Assembly: GCF_008370645.1 (NCBI RefSeq)
Contig: NZ_VTZN01000003.1
Coordinates: forward strand, 1 to 64,000
Reading direction: 5' to 3'
Origin: Mycobacterium simiae
Lineage (GTDB): Bacteria > Actinomycetota > Actinomycetes > Mycobacteriales > Mycobacteriaceae
DNA: 64,000 nucleotides
This document shows positions 38,159 to 47,903 of the stretch, one piece after another. The notes beneath the pieces were generated by a model that worked only from the letters and a program-made list of their open reading frames with translations, did no database searches and was not told where the DNA came from. Positions within the stretch are counted from its first letter, which is position 1. Every line of letters starts with the position of its first letter. Position numbers and translations under genes: made by a program.

Positions 38159-38520
38159 TGCCGGGCACGGGCGGGATAGCCGCGCAGGGCACGGGAAGCG
38201 CCGGTCGGCGGATCGCTTTCAGGTGACGGGTGGTGACGGCAGAAGTGGCGGCGCCGGGTCCAACAGCGTCGCTGTCGCAGCGCTGGCCAGCCCGACCAGC
38301 CAGGGCAACAAGGAATGGTCCGGCTAATGGGTGTCAATCCCCCGCCGGCCCTGATCAATGGCTGAGCCCGTCCGGGCGGCGACGATTGGGGACGTGGCAG
38401 CATTCCATTCTGATATGCAGCCGGCCTGCGCCAGGTCCCGACAGTTAGGGTGCTGCCTTCGCGAAGCAGAGGTTGAGCGTCTCGGCAGACTCGATGACCC
38501 TCAATGACCTCAGCCGGACG
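38159..38520. other. Eroded PGRS-like tail and gap before arsR
   Basis: The segment directly after the PE_PGRS stop still reads as PGRS-like codons in shifted frames (for example VTGGDGRSGGAGSNSVAVAA near 38222-38281, ending GNKEWSG before a stop at about 38327). This suggests a former C-terminus lost by frameshift. The remaining bases up to 38520 show nothing recognisable. Because PGRS composition is simple, the evidence is moderate. Confidence 0.4.
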
Positions 38521-38880
38521 TCAGCGACAGCACCGCGGATCCAGGACTGCGCACAGTGCTTGCAAGCCCTGCGGGTGTACGCGGTGGAAGACATGCATAC
38601 CGCGACGATCGGAAATGACCAGGCCCGCTTTGCGCAACTGGGCAAGGTGATGGCTGACCGTGCCATCCGAAAGGTCGAGGACCGCGGCCAGCTCACCGCT
38701 GGTTTCCTCGCCCGCGCTGGAGCTGAATAGATACGACATGATCTTGACCCGGGCGGGATCGGCCAGGGCCTTGAGGCGTAGCGCCACCGCCAGAGCGTCG
38801 TCGTCGCTCATGGGCCCGGAGGCCACCGGGGCACAGCACACCGGTTGGGAGATGTCGATCATGGGCAATGCTTTGGGCAT
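38521..38880 (-). CDS. ArsR/SmtB-family repressor (Rv2640c-like)
   Basis: 119 residues from ATG 38880, the same size as H37Rv Rv2640c; the frame is open upstream to 38940. The winged helix is visible as LKALADPARVKIMSYL, LAAVLDLSDGTVSHHLAQLR and VISDRRGMHVFHRV. Candidate As(III)/metal thiols are the vicinal pair in SQPVCCAP near the N-terminus and the C-terminal RCCR. It is divergent from the CadI/ArsI-like gene, with inverted AT-rich sites between them, so it probably represses both its own gene and the arsenic operon. Confidence 0.88.
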   Translation of the reverse strand: MPKALPMIDISQPVCCAPVASGPMSDDDALAVALRLKALADPARVKIMSYLFSSSAGEETSGELAAVLDLSDGTVSHHLAQLRKAGLVISDRRGMHVFHRVHPQGLQALCAVLDPRCCR

Positions 38881-38901
38881 AACTCCACCATGCCAGATAC
38901 C

Positions 38902-38959
38902 TTGACATATATCAAAAAGGTGGCATTCTGATGTTGGCACTAGTTCGATATATGTCTAA
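38902..38959. promoter_or_regulatory. Candidate ArsR operators in the divergent promoter
   Basis: Two related AT-rich sites lie between the divergent genes. TTGACATATATCAA (38902-38915) is a near-perfect inverted repeat, and TTCGATATATGTCTAA (38944-38959) has the same GATATATGTC core in the opposite orientation. ArsR/SmtB repressors bind such imperfect AT-rich dyads overlapping the promoter. A third similar stretch, CGATAACTGTCAATATCAAT, lies just upstream of the second arsR (39521-39540). Confidence 0.5.
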
Positions 38960-38979
38960 CCAACAGGAGGTTGCCTACC

Positions 38980-39450
38980 ATGTCCCGCGTCCAACTCGCC
39001 CTCAACGTCGATGACCTGCAGAGCGCAATTGCCTTCTACTCCACGCTGTTTGACGCTCAGCCGGCCAAGGTCAAACCGGGCTATGCCAACTTCGCAATCG
39101 CCGATCCGCCACTGAAGCTGGTGCTGCTGGAAAACCCCGGCTCCGGTGGCAGCCTCAACCATCTCGGTGTCGAGGTCAACTCCAGTGCCACGGTGCACTC
39201 CGAAATCACCCGCCTGACCGATGCCGGCATGTTCACCGCGGAGGAGATGGGCACCACCTGCTGCTTCGCCACCCAGGACAAGGCCTGGGTCACCGGCCCC
39301 GGCGGAGAGCAGTGGGAGATCTACACCGTGCTCGCCGACTCCGAAACCTTCGGCGCGGGCCCTGCCCACGCCGACCCGGCTGACGGGCAGGCCACGTGCT
39401 GCGGCGCCCCGGCCGAGGCCGACGCGCCTGCGACGACAGCCTGCTGTTGA
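38980..39450 (+). CDS. CadI/ArsI-like glyoxalase-fold protein (possible C-As lyase)
   Basis: 156 residues from ATG 38980 with AGGAGG nine bases upstream. It closely resembles H37Rv CadI/Rv2641 (MSRVQLALNVDDL, KPGYANFAIADPPLKLVLLE, SLNHLGVEV, KAWVTGPGGEQWEIYTVLAD). The fold is vicinal-oxygen-chelate. Gln5, His61 and the Glu of QWEIY correspond to the metal ligands of ArsI carbon-arsenic lyases, and vicinal cysteines sit at 94-95 (GTTCCFAT), as in ArsI. The tail is cysteine-rich (ATCCGAP, TTACC). In M. tuberculosis the gene was named for cadmium induction. Organoarsenical demethylation is a reasoned alternative. Confidence 0.88.
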   Translation: MSRVQLALNVDDLQSAIAFYSTLFDAQPAKVKPGYANFAIADPPLKLVLLENPGSGGSLNHLGVEVNSSATVHSEITRLTDAGMFTAEEMGTTCCFATQDKAWVTGPGGEQWEIYTVLADSETFGAGPAHADPADGQATCCGAPAEADAPATTACC

Positions 39451-39542
39451 CCGCATGCGGTGGGCATCCGCCACCGAATGCCCACCGCCGACAGCGCCTG
39501 TGTTGAGTTGCCTCCTGGTTCGATAACTGTCAATATCAATGC

Positions 39543-39932
39543 ATGTCGAAGCAGTTTGATCGCGTGGACGTCGACGAGCCGTCTTGCGAGATCAGCCCGC
39601 TGGTCACCGAACCGTTGAGTGTCCCGGCCGCGGCAGTGCTGGCGGCCCGATTCAAGGCTCTGTCCGATCCGGTACGGCTACGGCTGCTCTCGGCGGTCGC
39701 CAGCCGGTCCGGCGGGCAGGCCTGCGTATGCGACATCACGGCCGATCTCGGCGCGCTCGGGGTCGGTCAGCCCACCATCTCCCATCACCTTAAGGTGCTG
39801 CGCGAAGCCGGGTTGTTGACATCGCAGCGCCGCGGTACCTGGGTGTACTACGCCGTGGTGTCCGAGGTGCTCACGGAGCTCTCCGTGCTACTGGCCGGAG
39901 TCCCCGCGGCCACCGCCGGGGCAGTCCAGTGA
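39543..39932 (+). CDS. arsR: Second ArsR-family regulator (Rv2642-like)
   Basis: 129 residues (H37Rv Rv2642 126 aa). The winged helix reads ARFKALSDPVRLRLLSAVAS, QPTISHHLKVLREAGLLTSQ and TWVYYAVVSEVLTEL. The cysteines in QACVCDI lie at the start of the recognition helix, the As(III)/Sb(III) site of classical ArsR proteins. A further Cys lies in PSCEIS near residue 15. It starts 92 bases after the CadI/ArsI-like gene, and its stop overlaps the acr3 start by four bases (GTGA), so it is co-translated with the pump. Confidence 0.9.
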   Translation: MSKQFDRVDVDEPSCEISPLVTEPLSVPAAAVLAARFKALSDPVRLRLLSAVASRSGGQACVCDITADLGALGVGQPTISHHLKVLREAGLLTSQRRGTWVYYAVVSEVLTELSVLLAGVPAATAGAVQ

Positions 39933-41023
39933 CCGGCACGGCCACCGAATCTTCCGCAGTGGAGCGGCTTCCCAGGCTAGACCGGTTCCTGCCGGTGTGG
40001 ATCGCCCTGGCGATGGCCGCTGGGTTGACGCTGGGCCGATTGATCCCTGACCTGGGCAGGTTGATCAGTGCTGTGCAGGTCGACGGGATTTCGCTGCCCA
40101 TTGCGACCGGGCTGCTGATCATGATGTATCCGGTGCTGGCCAAGGTCCGCTACGACCAGCTCGACACCGTGACCGCCGACCGCCGCCTGATGGTCGGCTC
40201 GCTCCTGCTCAACTGGGTGCTCGGCCCAGCGGTCATGTTCGCCCTGGCCTGGCTGCTGCTGCCGGAGCTGCCCCACTACCGCACCGGGGTGATCATCGTC
40301 GGGCTGGCCCGCTGCATCGCCATGGTCATCGTCTGGAACGATCTGGCATGCGGCGACCGTGAAGCCGCAGCCGTCCTGGTCGCGCTGAACTCGCTGTTCC
40401 AAGTCGCCATGTTCGCCGTTTTGGGCTGGTTCTACCTTTCGGTGTTGCCCGGCTGGTTAGGGCTGCCGCAAACCGGCATCGATGTCTCGGCGTGGCAGAT
40501 CGCCAAATCCGTGCTCATTTTCCTCGGCATCCCGTTGGCCGCCGGATACCTTACCCGCCGCTTCGGAGAAGGCGTTAGGGGCCGGCCCTGGTATGAGACC
40601 CGGTTGCTGCCACGGCTCGGGCCCTGGGCTCTCTACGGCCTGCTATTCACGATCGTGATGCTGTTTGCGCTGCAAGGCGATCAGATCACCAGCCGGCCAT
40701 GGGACGTCGCCCGCATCGCGCTACCGCTACTGGCCTACTTCGCCGTCATGTGGGCCGGCGGCTACGCATTGGGACTGGTGCTGCGACTCGGGTATGCCCG
40801 CACCACCACACTGGCGTTTACCGCCGCCGGCAACAACTTCGAACTCGCTATCGCCGTCGCGATCGCCACCTACGGCGCCACGTCCGGAGAGGTGCTGGCC
40901 GGTGTTGTTGGACCGCTGATTGAAGTGCCCGTGCTCGTCGCCCTGGTCTATGTCTCATTGGCGCTGCGGCCTCGGCTCTTCTCATTAGCACAGGCTCAAC
41001 CGGTGACAAGCCAGCCCGCATGA
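39929..41023 (+). CDS. acr3: Acr3 arsenite efflux permease
   Basis: 364 residues from a GTG overlapping the arsR stop. About ten transmembrane helices of the bile-acid/arsenite symporter superfamily. Family markers are PIATGLLIMMYPVLAKVRYD, IIVGLARCIAMVIVWNDLAC with the conserved cysteine required in Acr3 proteins, and TLAFTAAGNNFELAIAVAIA. It exports As(OH)3 produced by ArsC. In H37Rv the corresponding Rv2643 is, to my knowledge, a 498-residue fusion of Acr3 with the reductase. Here the permease ends on its own, overlapping arsC by four bases (ATGA). Confidence 0.94.
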   Translation: MTGTATESSAVERLPRLDRFLPVWIALAMAAGLTLGRLIPDLGRLISAVQVDGISLPIATGLLIMMYPVLAKVRYDQLDTVTADRRLMVGSLLLNWVLGPAVMFALAWLLLPELPHYRTGVIIVGLARCIAMVIVWNDLACGDREAAAVLVALNSLFQVAMFAVLGWFYLSVLPGWLGLPQTGIDVSAWQIAKSVLIFLGIPLAAGYLTRRFGEGVRGRPWYETRLLPRLGPWALYGLLFTIVMLFALQGDQITSRPWDVARIALPLLAYFAVMWAGGYALGLVLRLGYARTTTLAFTAAGNNFELAIAVAIATYGATSGEVLAGVVGPLIEVPVLVALVYVSLALRPRLFSLAQAQPVTSQPA

Positions 41024-41436
41024 CCGATACCCCCAACGTCTTGTTCGTCTGCGTGCACAACGCGGGCCGCTCTCAGATGGCCGCCGCCCTGCTGACCCAT
41101 TTGTCCCAGGGCCGCATCGAAGTCCGTTCGGCCGGAACCGAACCCGCCGACCAGATCAACCCGGTCGCCGTGGCCGCAATGGCCGAGCTGGGCATCGACC
41201 TGACCTCAGCGGCCCCAAGAGTGCTCACCGCTGAGGCGGTGCAGAGCAGCGACGTGGTGATAACCATGGGCTGCGGCGACACCTGTCCCTATTTTCCCGG
41301 GGTGTCTTACCGTGACTGGAACCTCGCCGATCCCGCCGGTCAGCCCCTCCGCGTCGTGCGAGCCATCCGCGACAACATCATCAAGCATGTCCGCGCGCTG
41401 ATCGCTGAACTGCTTCCAGCAGCCGACACCGCATAG
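41020..41436 (+). CDS. arsC: Arsenate reductase, low-molecular-weight phosphatase type
   Basis: 138 residues. The P-loop CVHNAGRS (C-x5-R, Cys11/Arg17) is near the N-terminus, as in LMW protein tyrosine phosphatase-type ArsC. DVVITMGCGDTCPYFPGVSY provides the later cysteines that can form the redox relay to mycothiol or thioredoxin, and YRDWNLADPAGQP the general-acid aspartate loop. It reduces arsenate to arsenite for export by Acr3. It is the last gene of the plus-strand arsenic operon. Confidence 0.94.
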   Translation: MTDTPNVLFVCVHNAGRSQMAAALLTHLSQGRIEVRSAGTEPADQINPVAVAAMAELGIDLTSAAPRVLTAEAVQSSDVVITMGCGDTCPYFPGVSYRDWNLADPAGQPLRVVRAIRDNIIKHVRALIAELLPAADTA

Positions 41437-41475
41437 CGGAGCAGCAATCGTCGCGGGTGCACCCCGGCTCCGTCA

Positions 41476-42178
41476 GTGGGGTTGATCCTCATTTGCGCCA
41501 GCGGCTGCAGACCAGCCCCCCGCGGTCGCGGGCGCCGCCCGCATCCAGGCGCGCCAACCGTTCGAAGCTGCGGTAGCGCTCGTGGTGCCGGGATGCCCGG
41601 TCCGGTGGTGGTGACCGTGACCTCGGCTACTTCCCGACCGGAGTTCAAATCGAGGGTGATCGATCCACCGGCTGGGGTGTACCGGTGCGTGTTATCGAGG
41701 AGATTCGACAGGATCTGCGCTACCCGCGTCGCATCCACTGACACGGTCAACGTCTCAGTCCGGTTCTCTACACCGTGACTTAGGGCGCCAGCAGGGAGGC
41801 CCCGGTGGGCTTCGGCGTCGACGATGCGCTCACGTCGGTCACGTGCCGAGCCAACACAACCCCAGCGTCGATACGGCTCAGATCCAGCATGTCGGCGACG
41901 AGCCGTCCGGCGCGGCGGGCATCGGACAACGGCAGGCTGGCACGGCAGTACTGGGCGTGTGCAGCAGGATCGTCTTCGTGCTGGCATGCGCTGGTGGCGA
42001 GTTGTTCGGCGGCGGCCTGGATTCCGGCGATCGGGGTGCACAGCTCATGCGCGGCGTCGGCAATCGGGATCAGCCGCAAACCGTCAGGCAACCGACAGCA
42101 GCCACCACCGCCGACCCCGACACCACGACCCTGCGCAGCGACTTCACGACGCGGCGCAGCTTTGCTGAGCTGGCACAA
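41476..42178 (-). pseudogene. Decayed two-component sensor histidine kinase
   Basis: Minus-strand pieces in different frames reconstruct part of a kinase. Bases about 42178-41780 contain the H-box DAAHELCTPIAGIQAAAEQL (histidine codon 42049-42047) and the second dimerisation helix RRAGRLVADMLDLSRID. In another frame, around 41745-41590, is the ATPase N-box ILSNLLDNTHRYTPAGGSIT, with VEVTVTTTGPGIP-like sequence following. The frame changes between the two, the sensor region is missing, and the G-box end is garbled. No response regulator gene accompanies it. The exact ends are approximate. Confidence 0.7.
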
Positions 42179-42214
42179 CAGCTTGACGCGCGGGCGATCG
42201 GTCGGCGTCCCGGA

Positions 42215-42571
42215 TCACGTTCGCTCTGGCCCTCTGGCGGTCATCACCGCGAATAAAGCCAGAAACGCCGCCGCCGGGATCGCCCTGACACTGAAATCTC
42301 GGGCGCGCATGTGCGCCCCCAGCGCCAGGACGAAATATAGGGTCAGCATTGCCGTGGTCAACCGGGCCAGGGCGGGGAATCGGGTGACCGAGAGCAGACC
42401 GACGGCTGAGGCGGCCTTCGCCACTGGAAGTACCGGACGAACGGTTTCTGGGACCCCCAGATCGTCCAGCAGCTCTTTGATGGGCCTGAGCGGTATCGTG
42501 CAAGCCACCGCATCGCCGACCTGAAAAGCCGCTAGTGCCACATAGGTTTTCGGTGACGTCACCACGCTCAT
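42215..42571 (-). CDS. DoxX-like small membrane protein
   Basis: 118 residues with four hydrophobic helices (YVALAAFQVGDAVACTI, VAKAASAVGLLSV, LTTAMLTLYFVLALGAHM, AIPAAAFLALFAVMTA), the layout of the DoxX-like family (PF13564). The alternation of PLRPIKELLDDLGVP and VLPVAKAASAVGLL is characteristic. AGGAG lies a few bases before the ATG. It stands between the decayed kinase and the stomatin gene and has no obvious H37Rv counterpart at this position. Function unknown. Confidence 0.75.
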   Translation of the reverse strand: MSVVTSPKTYVALAAFQVGDAVACTIPLRPIKELLDDLGVPETVRPVLPVAKAASAVGLLSVTRFPALARLTTAMLTLYFVLALGAHMRARDFSVRAIPAAAFLALFAVMTARGPERT

Positions 42572-42579
42572 CGGTTCTC

Positions 42580-43725
42580 CTATCGGGCTAGCCCCGGTGG
42601 CGCCCCCGGCGGGCCGTCCACCGGCTTACGGGCGATCGCCTCGGCTTTGGCCACCGCCTGGGCGATGGTCGGGTCAGTGTCGGTGGAGAACCAGTCGGCA
42701 ACCTCGGCATCGTCGGTGTCGGTGGCATGCTTGGGCAGGTCCTCAACCGGGGACGGCTCGAACCGGAACACCCCGTCCTGCCCCGGTGTGCCCAAAAGCC
42801 TGGTGAAGCCCTGCAGTGCGGCGCTGAAATCGCTGGGCACCACCCAAACTTTGTTGGCGTCGCCGCGCGCCATCTCCGGCAGCGTCTGCAGGTACTGGTA
42901 GGCCAGCATCTCCGGGGTGGGTCGGCCAGCTTTGATCGCGGCGAATGTCTTCTCAATGGCCTTGGCCTCACCCTGGGCCCGCAGATAGGCCGCGGCGCGT
43001 TCGCCCTGAGCGCGCAGCACCCGGGACTGGCGATCGGCTTCGGCGGACAGGATCGCGGCCTGCTTGGCTCCCTCGGCGGCCAGGATCTGGGACGCCTTCT
43101 GGCCCTCTGCCTGCATGATGGCTGCTTGCCGGGTGCCTTCAGCGGTGAGGATCATCGCGCGCTTTTCGCGGTCGGCCTTCATCTGCTTTTCCATCGACGC
43201 CTGAATTGACGGCGGTGGATCGATGCTGCGCAGTTCAACGCGCGCGACACGCAGACCCCAGCGGCCGGTCGCTTCGTCGAGCACACCGCGCAACTGGGCA
43301 TTGATCTGGTCACGCGAGGTCAGCGTCTGCTCCAACGTCATACCGCCGACGACGTTGCGCAGCGTGGTCGTGGTGAGCTGCTCGACACCGACGATGTAAT
43401 TGCTGATCTCGTAGACCGCCGCTTGTGGAACCGTGACCTGGAAGTACACCACGGTGTCGATGTTGAGGGTCAGGTTGTCCTCGGTGATGACGGGTTGCGG
43501 CGGGAACGACACCACTCGCTCCCGCAGGTCCACCCTGGCTCGGATGCGGTCGATGAACGGCACCAACAAGGTCAGCTGCCCGCTGACCGTGCGGCTGTAG
43601 CGACCCAGCCGTTCGATCACGGCGGCCTCCGCCTGCGGGATCAGCGCAACAGACTTAGCCACCACGACGATCGCAAAAATCACTAGAACGGCCAACAACA
43701 CCAGGCCGGCAACCGCACCTTGCAC
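42580..43725 (-). CDS. Stomatin/prohibitin (SPFH) family protein (Rv1488-like)
   Basis: 381 residues from a GTG with AAAGGAA upstream; the same size as H37Rv Rv1488. One N-terminal helix (GLVLLAVLVIFAIVVVAKSV) is followed by the SPFH/band-7 domain (AVIERLGRYSRTVSGQLTLL, RERVVSFPPQPVITEDNLTL). Then comes a long alanine/glutamate/arginine-rich coiled coil with repeated AEG/AEADRQ units, and an acidic tail (DTDDAEVADWFSTDTDPT). SPFH proteins scaffold membrane microdomains and are paired with NfeD proteins, as here, where the nfeD-like gene lies 21 bases upstream in the same operon. Confidence 0.93.
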   Translation of the reverse strand: MQGAVAGLVLLAVLVIFAIVVVAKSVALIPQAEAAVIERLGRYSRTVSGQLTLLVPFIDRIRARVDLRERVVSFPPQPVITEDNLTLNIDTVVYFQVTVPQAAVYEISNYIVGVEQLTTTTLRNVVGGMTLEQTLTSRDQINAQLRGVLDEATGRWGLRVARVELRSIDPPPSIQASMEKQMKADREKRAMILTAEGTRQAAIMQAEGQKASQILAAEGAKQAAILSAEADRQSRVLRAQGERAAAYLRAQGEAKAIEKTFAAIKAGRPTPEMLAYQYLQTLPEMARGDANKVWVVPSDFSAALQGFTRLLGTPGQDGVFRFEPSPVEDLPKHATDTDDAEVADWFSTDTDPTIAQAVAKAEAIARKPVDGPPGAPPGLAR

Positions 43726-43746
43726 CGGGATTCCTTTCTCGAGTCG

Positions 43747-44181
43747 TTACTCACCTTTGAAGACGACCGCGGTGGCACCCGCGATGTGCACCACCGTCAC
43801 CGAATCGCCAGGTTCGAACACGTCACCGTCGTTGAGTGGGCGCGCCGACCACACCTCGCCGTCGATTTTGACCTGGCCGGCGTCGCGGACCACCCGATCC
43901 AGCACCAGGGCCTTCTTGCCCTCCAGTGCTTTGATGCCCATCGGCAAGCTTTTGGCGGGGTTGATCCGCCGCCGCAGTGCGGGCCGAACGAGCACCAGCA
44001 ACAGCACCGAGACGATGAGGAACACTACGCCGTCGGCCCACACCGGCCAATCCATCAGCCAGCTGCTTCCCGACGCCGCCAGGGCGCCGCCACCGAGCAT
44101 CAGCAAGAACATGTCGCCGGTCAACGCCTCCGCGCTGGCCAGCACCAACGCTGCGACTAGCCAGATCAGGGCGACGGGCAT
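43747..44181 (-). CDS. NfeD-like membrane protein (Rv1487-like)
   Basis: 144 residues from ATG 44181, the same length as H37Rv Rv1487; an in-frame start 14 codons upstream (44223) is less likely. Two helix regions ([40 protein letters not shown]) are followed by the C-terminal OB-fold domain typical of NfeD ([38 protein letters not shown]). NfeD proteins partner with stomatins in membrane quality control. It forms a two-gene operon with the SPFH gene. Confidence 0.92.
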   Translation of the reverse strand: MPVALIWLVAALVLASAEALTGDMFLLMLGGGALAASGSSWLMDWPVWADGVVFLIVSVLLLVLVRPALRRRINPAKSLPMGIKALEGKKALVLDRVVRDAGQVKIDGEVWSARPLNDGDVFEPGDSVTVVHIAGATAVVFKGE

Positions 44182-44238
44182 GCGCACAGGATACGCGCGA
44201 TCCGCCTCAGCCGGGGCGAACAACTACACTGCGAGACC

Positions 44239-45171
44239 ATGTGGTGTCCCAGTGTTTCGCTGTCGATGTGGGCCAACGCCTGGCTCGCCAGCAAGGCCGC
44301 GCCAGACGATGTCCTGGACGCGTTATCACTTTGGGCGCCAACGCAATCAGTCACCGCTTACGATGCTGTCGCGGCCGGCCACACCGGACTGCCATGGCCC
44401 GACGTGCACGATTTTGGCACGGTGTCGCTCTTGCAAACACTGCGTGCCACCGCGGGCCGCTCGACAATGTCCGCTGCCGGGACGCCATCTCGGTTACGCG
44501 GGACGATCAATCTGGTATTGCCGGTGCCAGGTGATGTGCGCGGGCTTTCCGCCGGAACCCAATTCGAGCACGACGCGCTAGCCGCGGGCGAAGCCGTTAT
44601 CGTCACCAGTCCCGACGAGCCCGGCACTGCCTTCGGACTGGTCCCCGAGTTCTCCTACGGCGACGCCGAAGAGCCCGCGGACGACGCAGCGGTCCCCGAA
44701 CTGTGTGCCTTGTCGTGGATGGTGTATTCGCTACCGAGTGCCCCGGTGTTCGACCACCAGGAGCTGGGCGACGCCGAATACGCGTTGCGTTCCGCGGTAC
44801 GCTCGGCCGCGGACGCGCTGGGCACGATGGGTCTGGGATCCGCCGGTAGCGATATCGCCAATCCTCGCGGCTTGGTCGAGCAGTTGCTGGAATCCACACG
44901 CCAACACCGGATTCCCGACCACGCGCCGTCGCGGGCGCTGCGGGTGCTGGAGAATGCTGCGCACGTCGACGCCATCATCGCGGTCAGTGCCGGGCTGAGT
45001 CGCATGCCCGATTCCGCCACCGACCGGTTGGCCCAGCGCATGGTGGCCGGCCCGCAATCGTCGTCTGAAGTTGAAATTGCCTGCGACGCGTTACGCCCGC
45101 TCACCACTGTGGTGCGTTCGGCGCGGATCGCGGCGGTCAGCGCGATCCTGCAGTCGGCCTGGACGGACTAA
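44239..45171 (+). CDS. Conserved hypothetical protein (Rv1486c-like)
   Basis: 310 residues (H37Rv Rv1486c 288 aa). No catalytic motif recognised. The sequence is rich in alanine and acidic residues. The middle segment [20 protein letters not shown] is strongly acidic, and the C-terminal half is helical ([20 protein letters not shown]). No signal peptide or transmembrane segment is evident. It is divergent from the nfeD-like gene and its last 35 bases overlap the 3' end of the convergent ferrochelatase gene. Conserved position in mycobacteria supports a real gene of unknown role. Confidence 0.88.
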   Translation: MWCPSVSLSMWANAWLASKAAPDDVLDALSLWAPTQSVTAYDAVAAGHTGLPWPDVHDFGTVSLLQTLRATAGRSTMSAAGTPSRLRGTINLVLPVPGDVRGLSAGTQFEHDALAAGEAVIVTSPDEPGTAFGLVPEFSYGDAEEPADDAAVPELCALSWMVYSLPSAPVFDHQELGDAEYALRSAVRSAADALGTMGLGSAGSDIANPRGLVEQLLESTRQHRIPDHAPSRALRVLENAAHVDAIIAVSAGLSRMPDSATDRLAQRMVAGPQSSSEVEIACDALRPLTTVVRSARIAAVSAILQSAWTD

Positions 45172-46162
45172 CGCAGTGCGGCGGACCACACGGCTGGCCG
45201 TTGACGCTGGCCAGGCAGCCCCGCACTGGATCAGGACCAGCTAGCCGGGCCGGCTCACGGCCGTAACGAAGTTCGTCAATCAAGCCGCTAGCCAGGCGAG
45301 CGAACCGGCGATCGGCGTTGGGAGTGCTGGCCCGCGCGAACGCCATTCCTAATGCCTGTGCCTGTAACCGCAACTCGTGGTCAAGGTCCCAAACCACCTC
45401 AATGTGGTCCGCGACAAACCCAATGGGACAGACGATCACGGCTTCGGCACCGGATTTCGCCAATGCGGTGAGGTGATCGGCCACGTCGGGCTCCAGCCAC
45501 GGAACCTGCGGCGGGCCAGATCGCGACTGCCAAACCAGGTCGTAGTCGGCGTATCCGGCGGCGGTCGCCACCAGCCTTGCGGCATAAGCGACTTGGCGAC
45601 TGTAGAGGCGTGGGCCCAAGCGTTGATCAGCGGCCACCGGGATCGAATGCGCGGTGAACACCAGTCTAGCGTTGTCCGGCACCGTGTTGGCTGCTGCGGC
45701 AATGGCATCGGAGAACATTTCGACGAAGAGCGGATGGTCGAAGTAGGCCCGCAGTTTGACCAGTTCGGGCGCATCCGGGCCGGCTACCTTGCGTGCCCGG
45801 GCGATATCCTCGACATACTGCGTACAGCTGGAATAACCGCTCCAGGCTGATGTGGTGAACACTGCCGCCCGCTGGATCCCGTTGTCGCGCATGGCTACCA
45901 CCGCATCTTCGACGTATGGCTCCCAGTTACGGTTGCCGAAGTAAATGGGCAGGTCTTGCTCGGCTTGGAGCTGGGTGATCAGCGCTCGATTGATGCCGTT
46001 GATCGGTGACACACCCCCGAAATGCAGATAGTGCTGCGCTACCGCGTCCAGGCGTTCGGGCGGCACGCCGCGGCCCCGGGTGACGTTCTCCAAGAACGGC
46101 CGCACCTGCTCGGGCCCCTCCGGACCGCCGAAGGACAGCAGCAGGAGGGCATCAAATTCCAT
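45137..46162 (-). CDS. hemH: Ferrochelatase / coproporphyrin ferrochelatase
   Basis: 341 residues (H37Rv HemZ/Rv1485 344 aa). Typical segments are [66 protein letters not shown] with the catalytic histidine, and [19 protein letters not shown] with the metal-site glutamate. Actinobacterial enzymes insert iron into coproporphyrin III and carry a [2Fe-2S] cluster. C-terminal cysteines ([18 protein letters not shown]) are consistent with that. It begins six bases after the inhA stop and is the third gene of the fabG1-inhA-hemZ operon. Confidence 0.95.
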   Translation of the reverse strand: MEFDALLLLSFGGPEGPEQVRPFLENVTRGRGVPPERLDAVAQHYLHFGGVSPINGINRALITQLQAEQDLPIYFGNRNWEPYVEDAVVAMRDNGIQRAAVFTTSAWSGYSSCTQYVEDIARARKVAGPDAPELVKLRAYFDHPLFVEMFSDAIAAAANTVPDNARLVFTAHSIPVAADQRLGPRLYSRQVAYAARLVATAAGYADYDLVWQSRSGPPQVPWLEPDVADHLTALAKSGAEAVIVCPIGFVADHIEVVWDLDHELRLQAQALGMAFARASTPNADRRFARLASGLIDELRYGREPARLAGPDPVRGCLASVNGQPCGPPHCVSPSRPTAGSR

Positions 46163-46168
46163 TGCGCG

Positions 46169-47771
<1,603 letters not shown>

Positions 47772-47903
47772 CTAGCGCCTCGCCTCAGCCGCAACGAAAT
47801 CGGATGCGTCCGCGAGCGTCACCTGGCTGCGATTTCCGGCGCGGATTTTCGCAGCCGGGTTACACTCGCGACGTTTGTCAGTGTGACGCGCCACACTTCG
47901 GCC

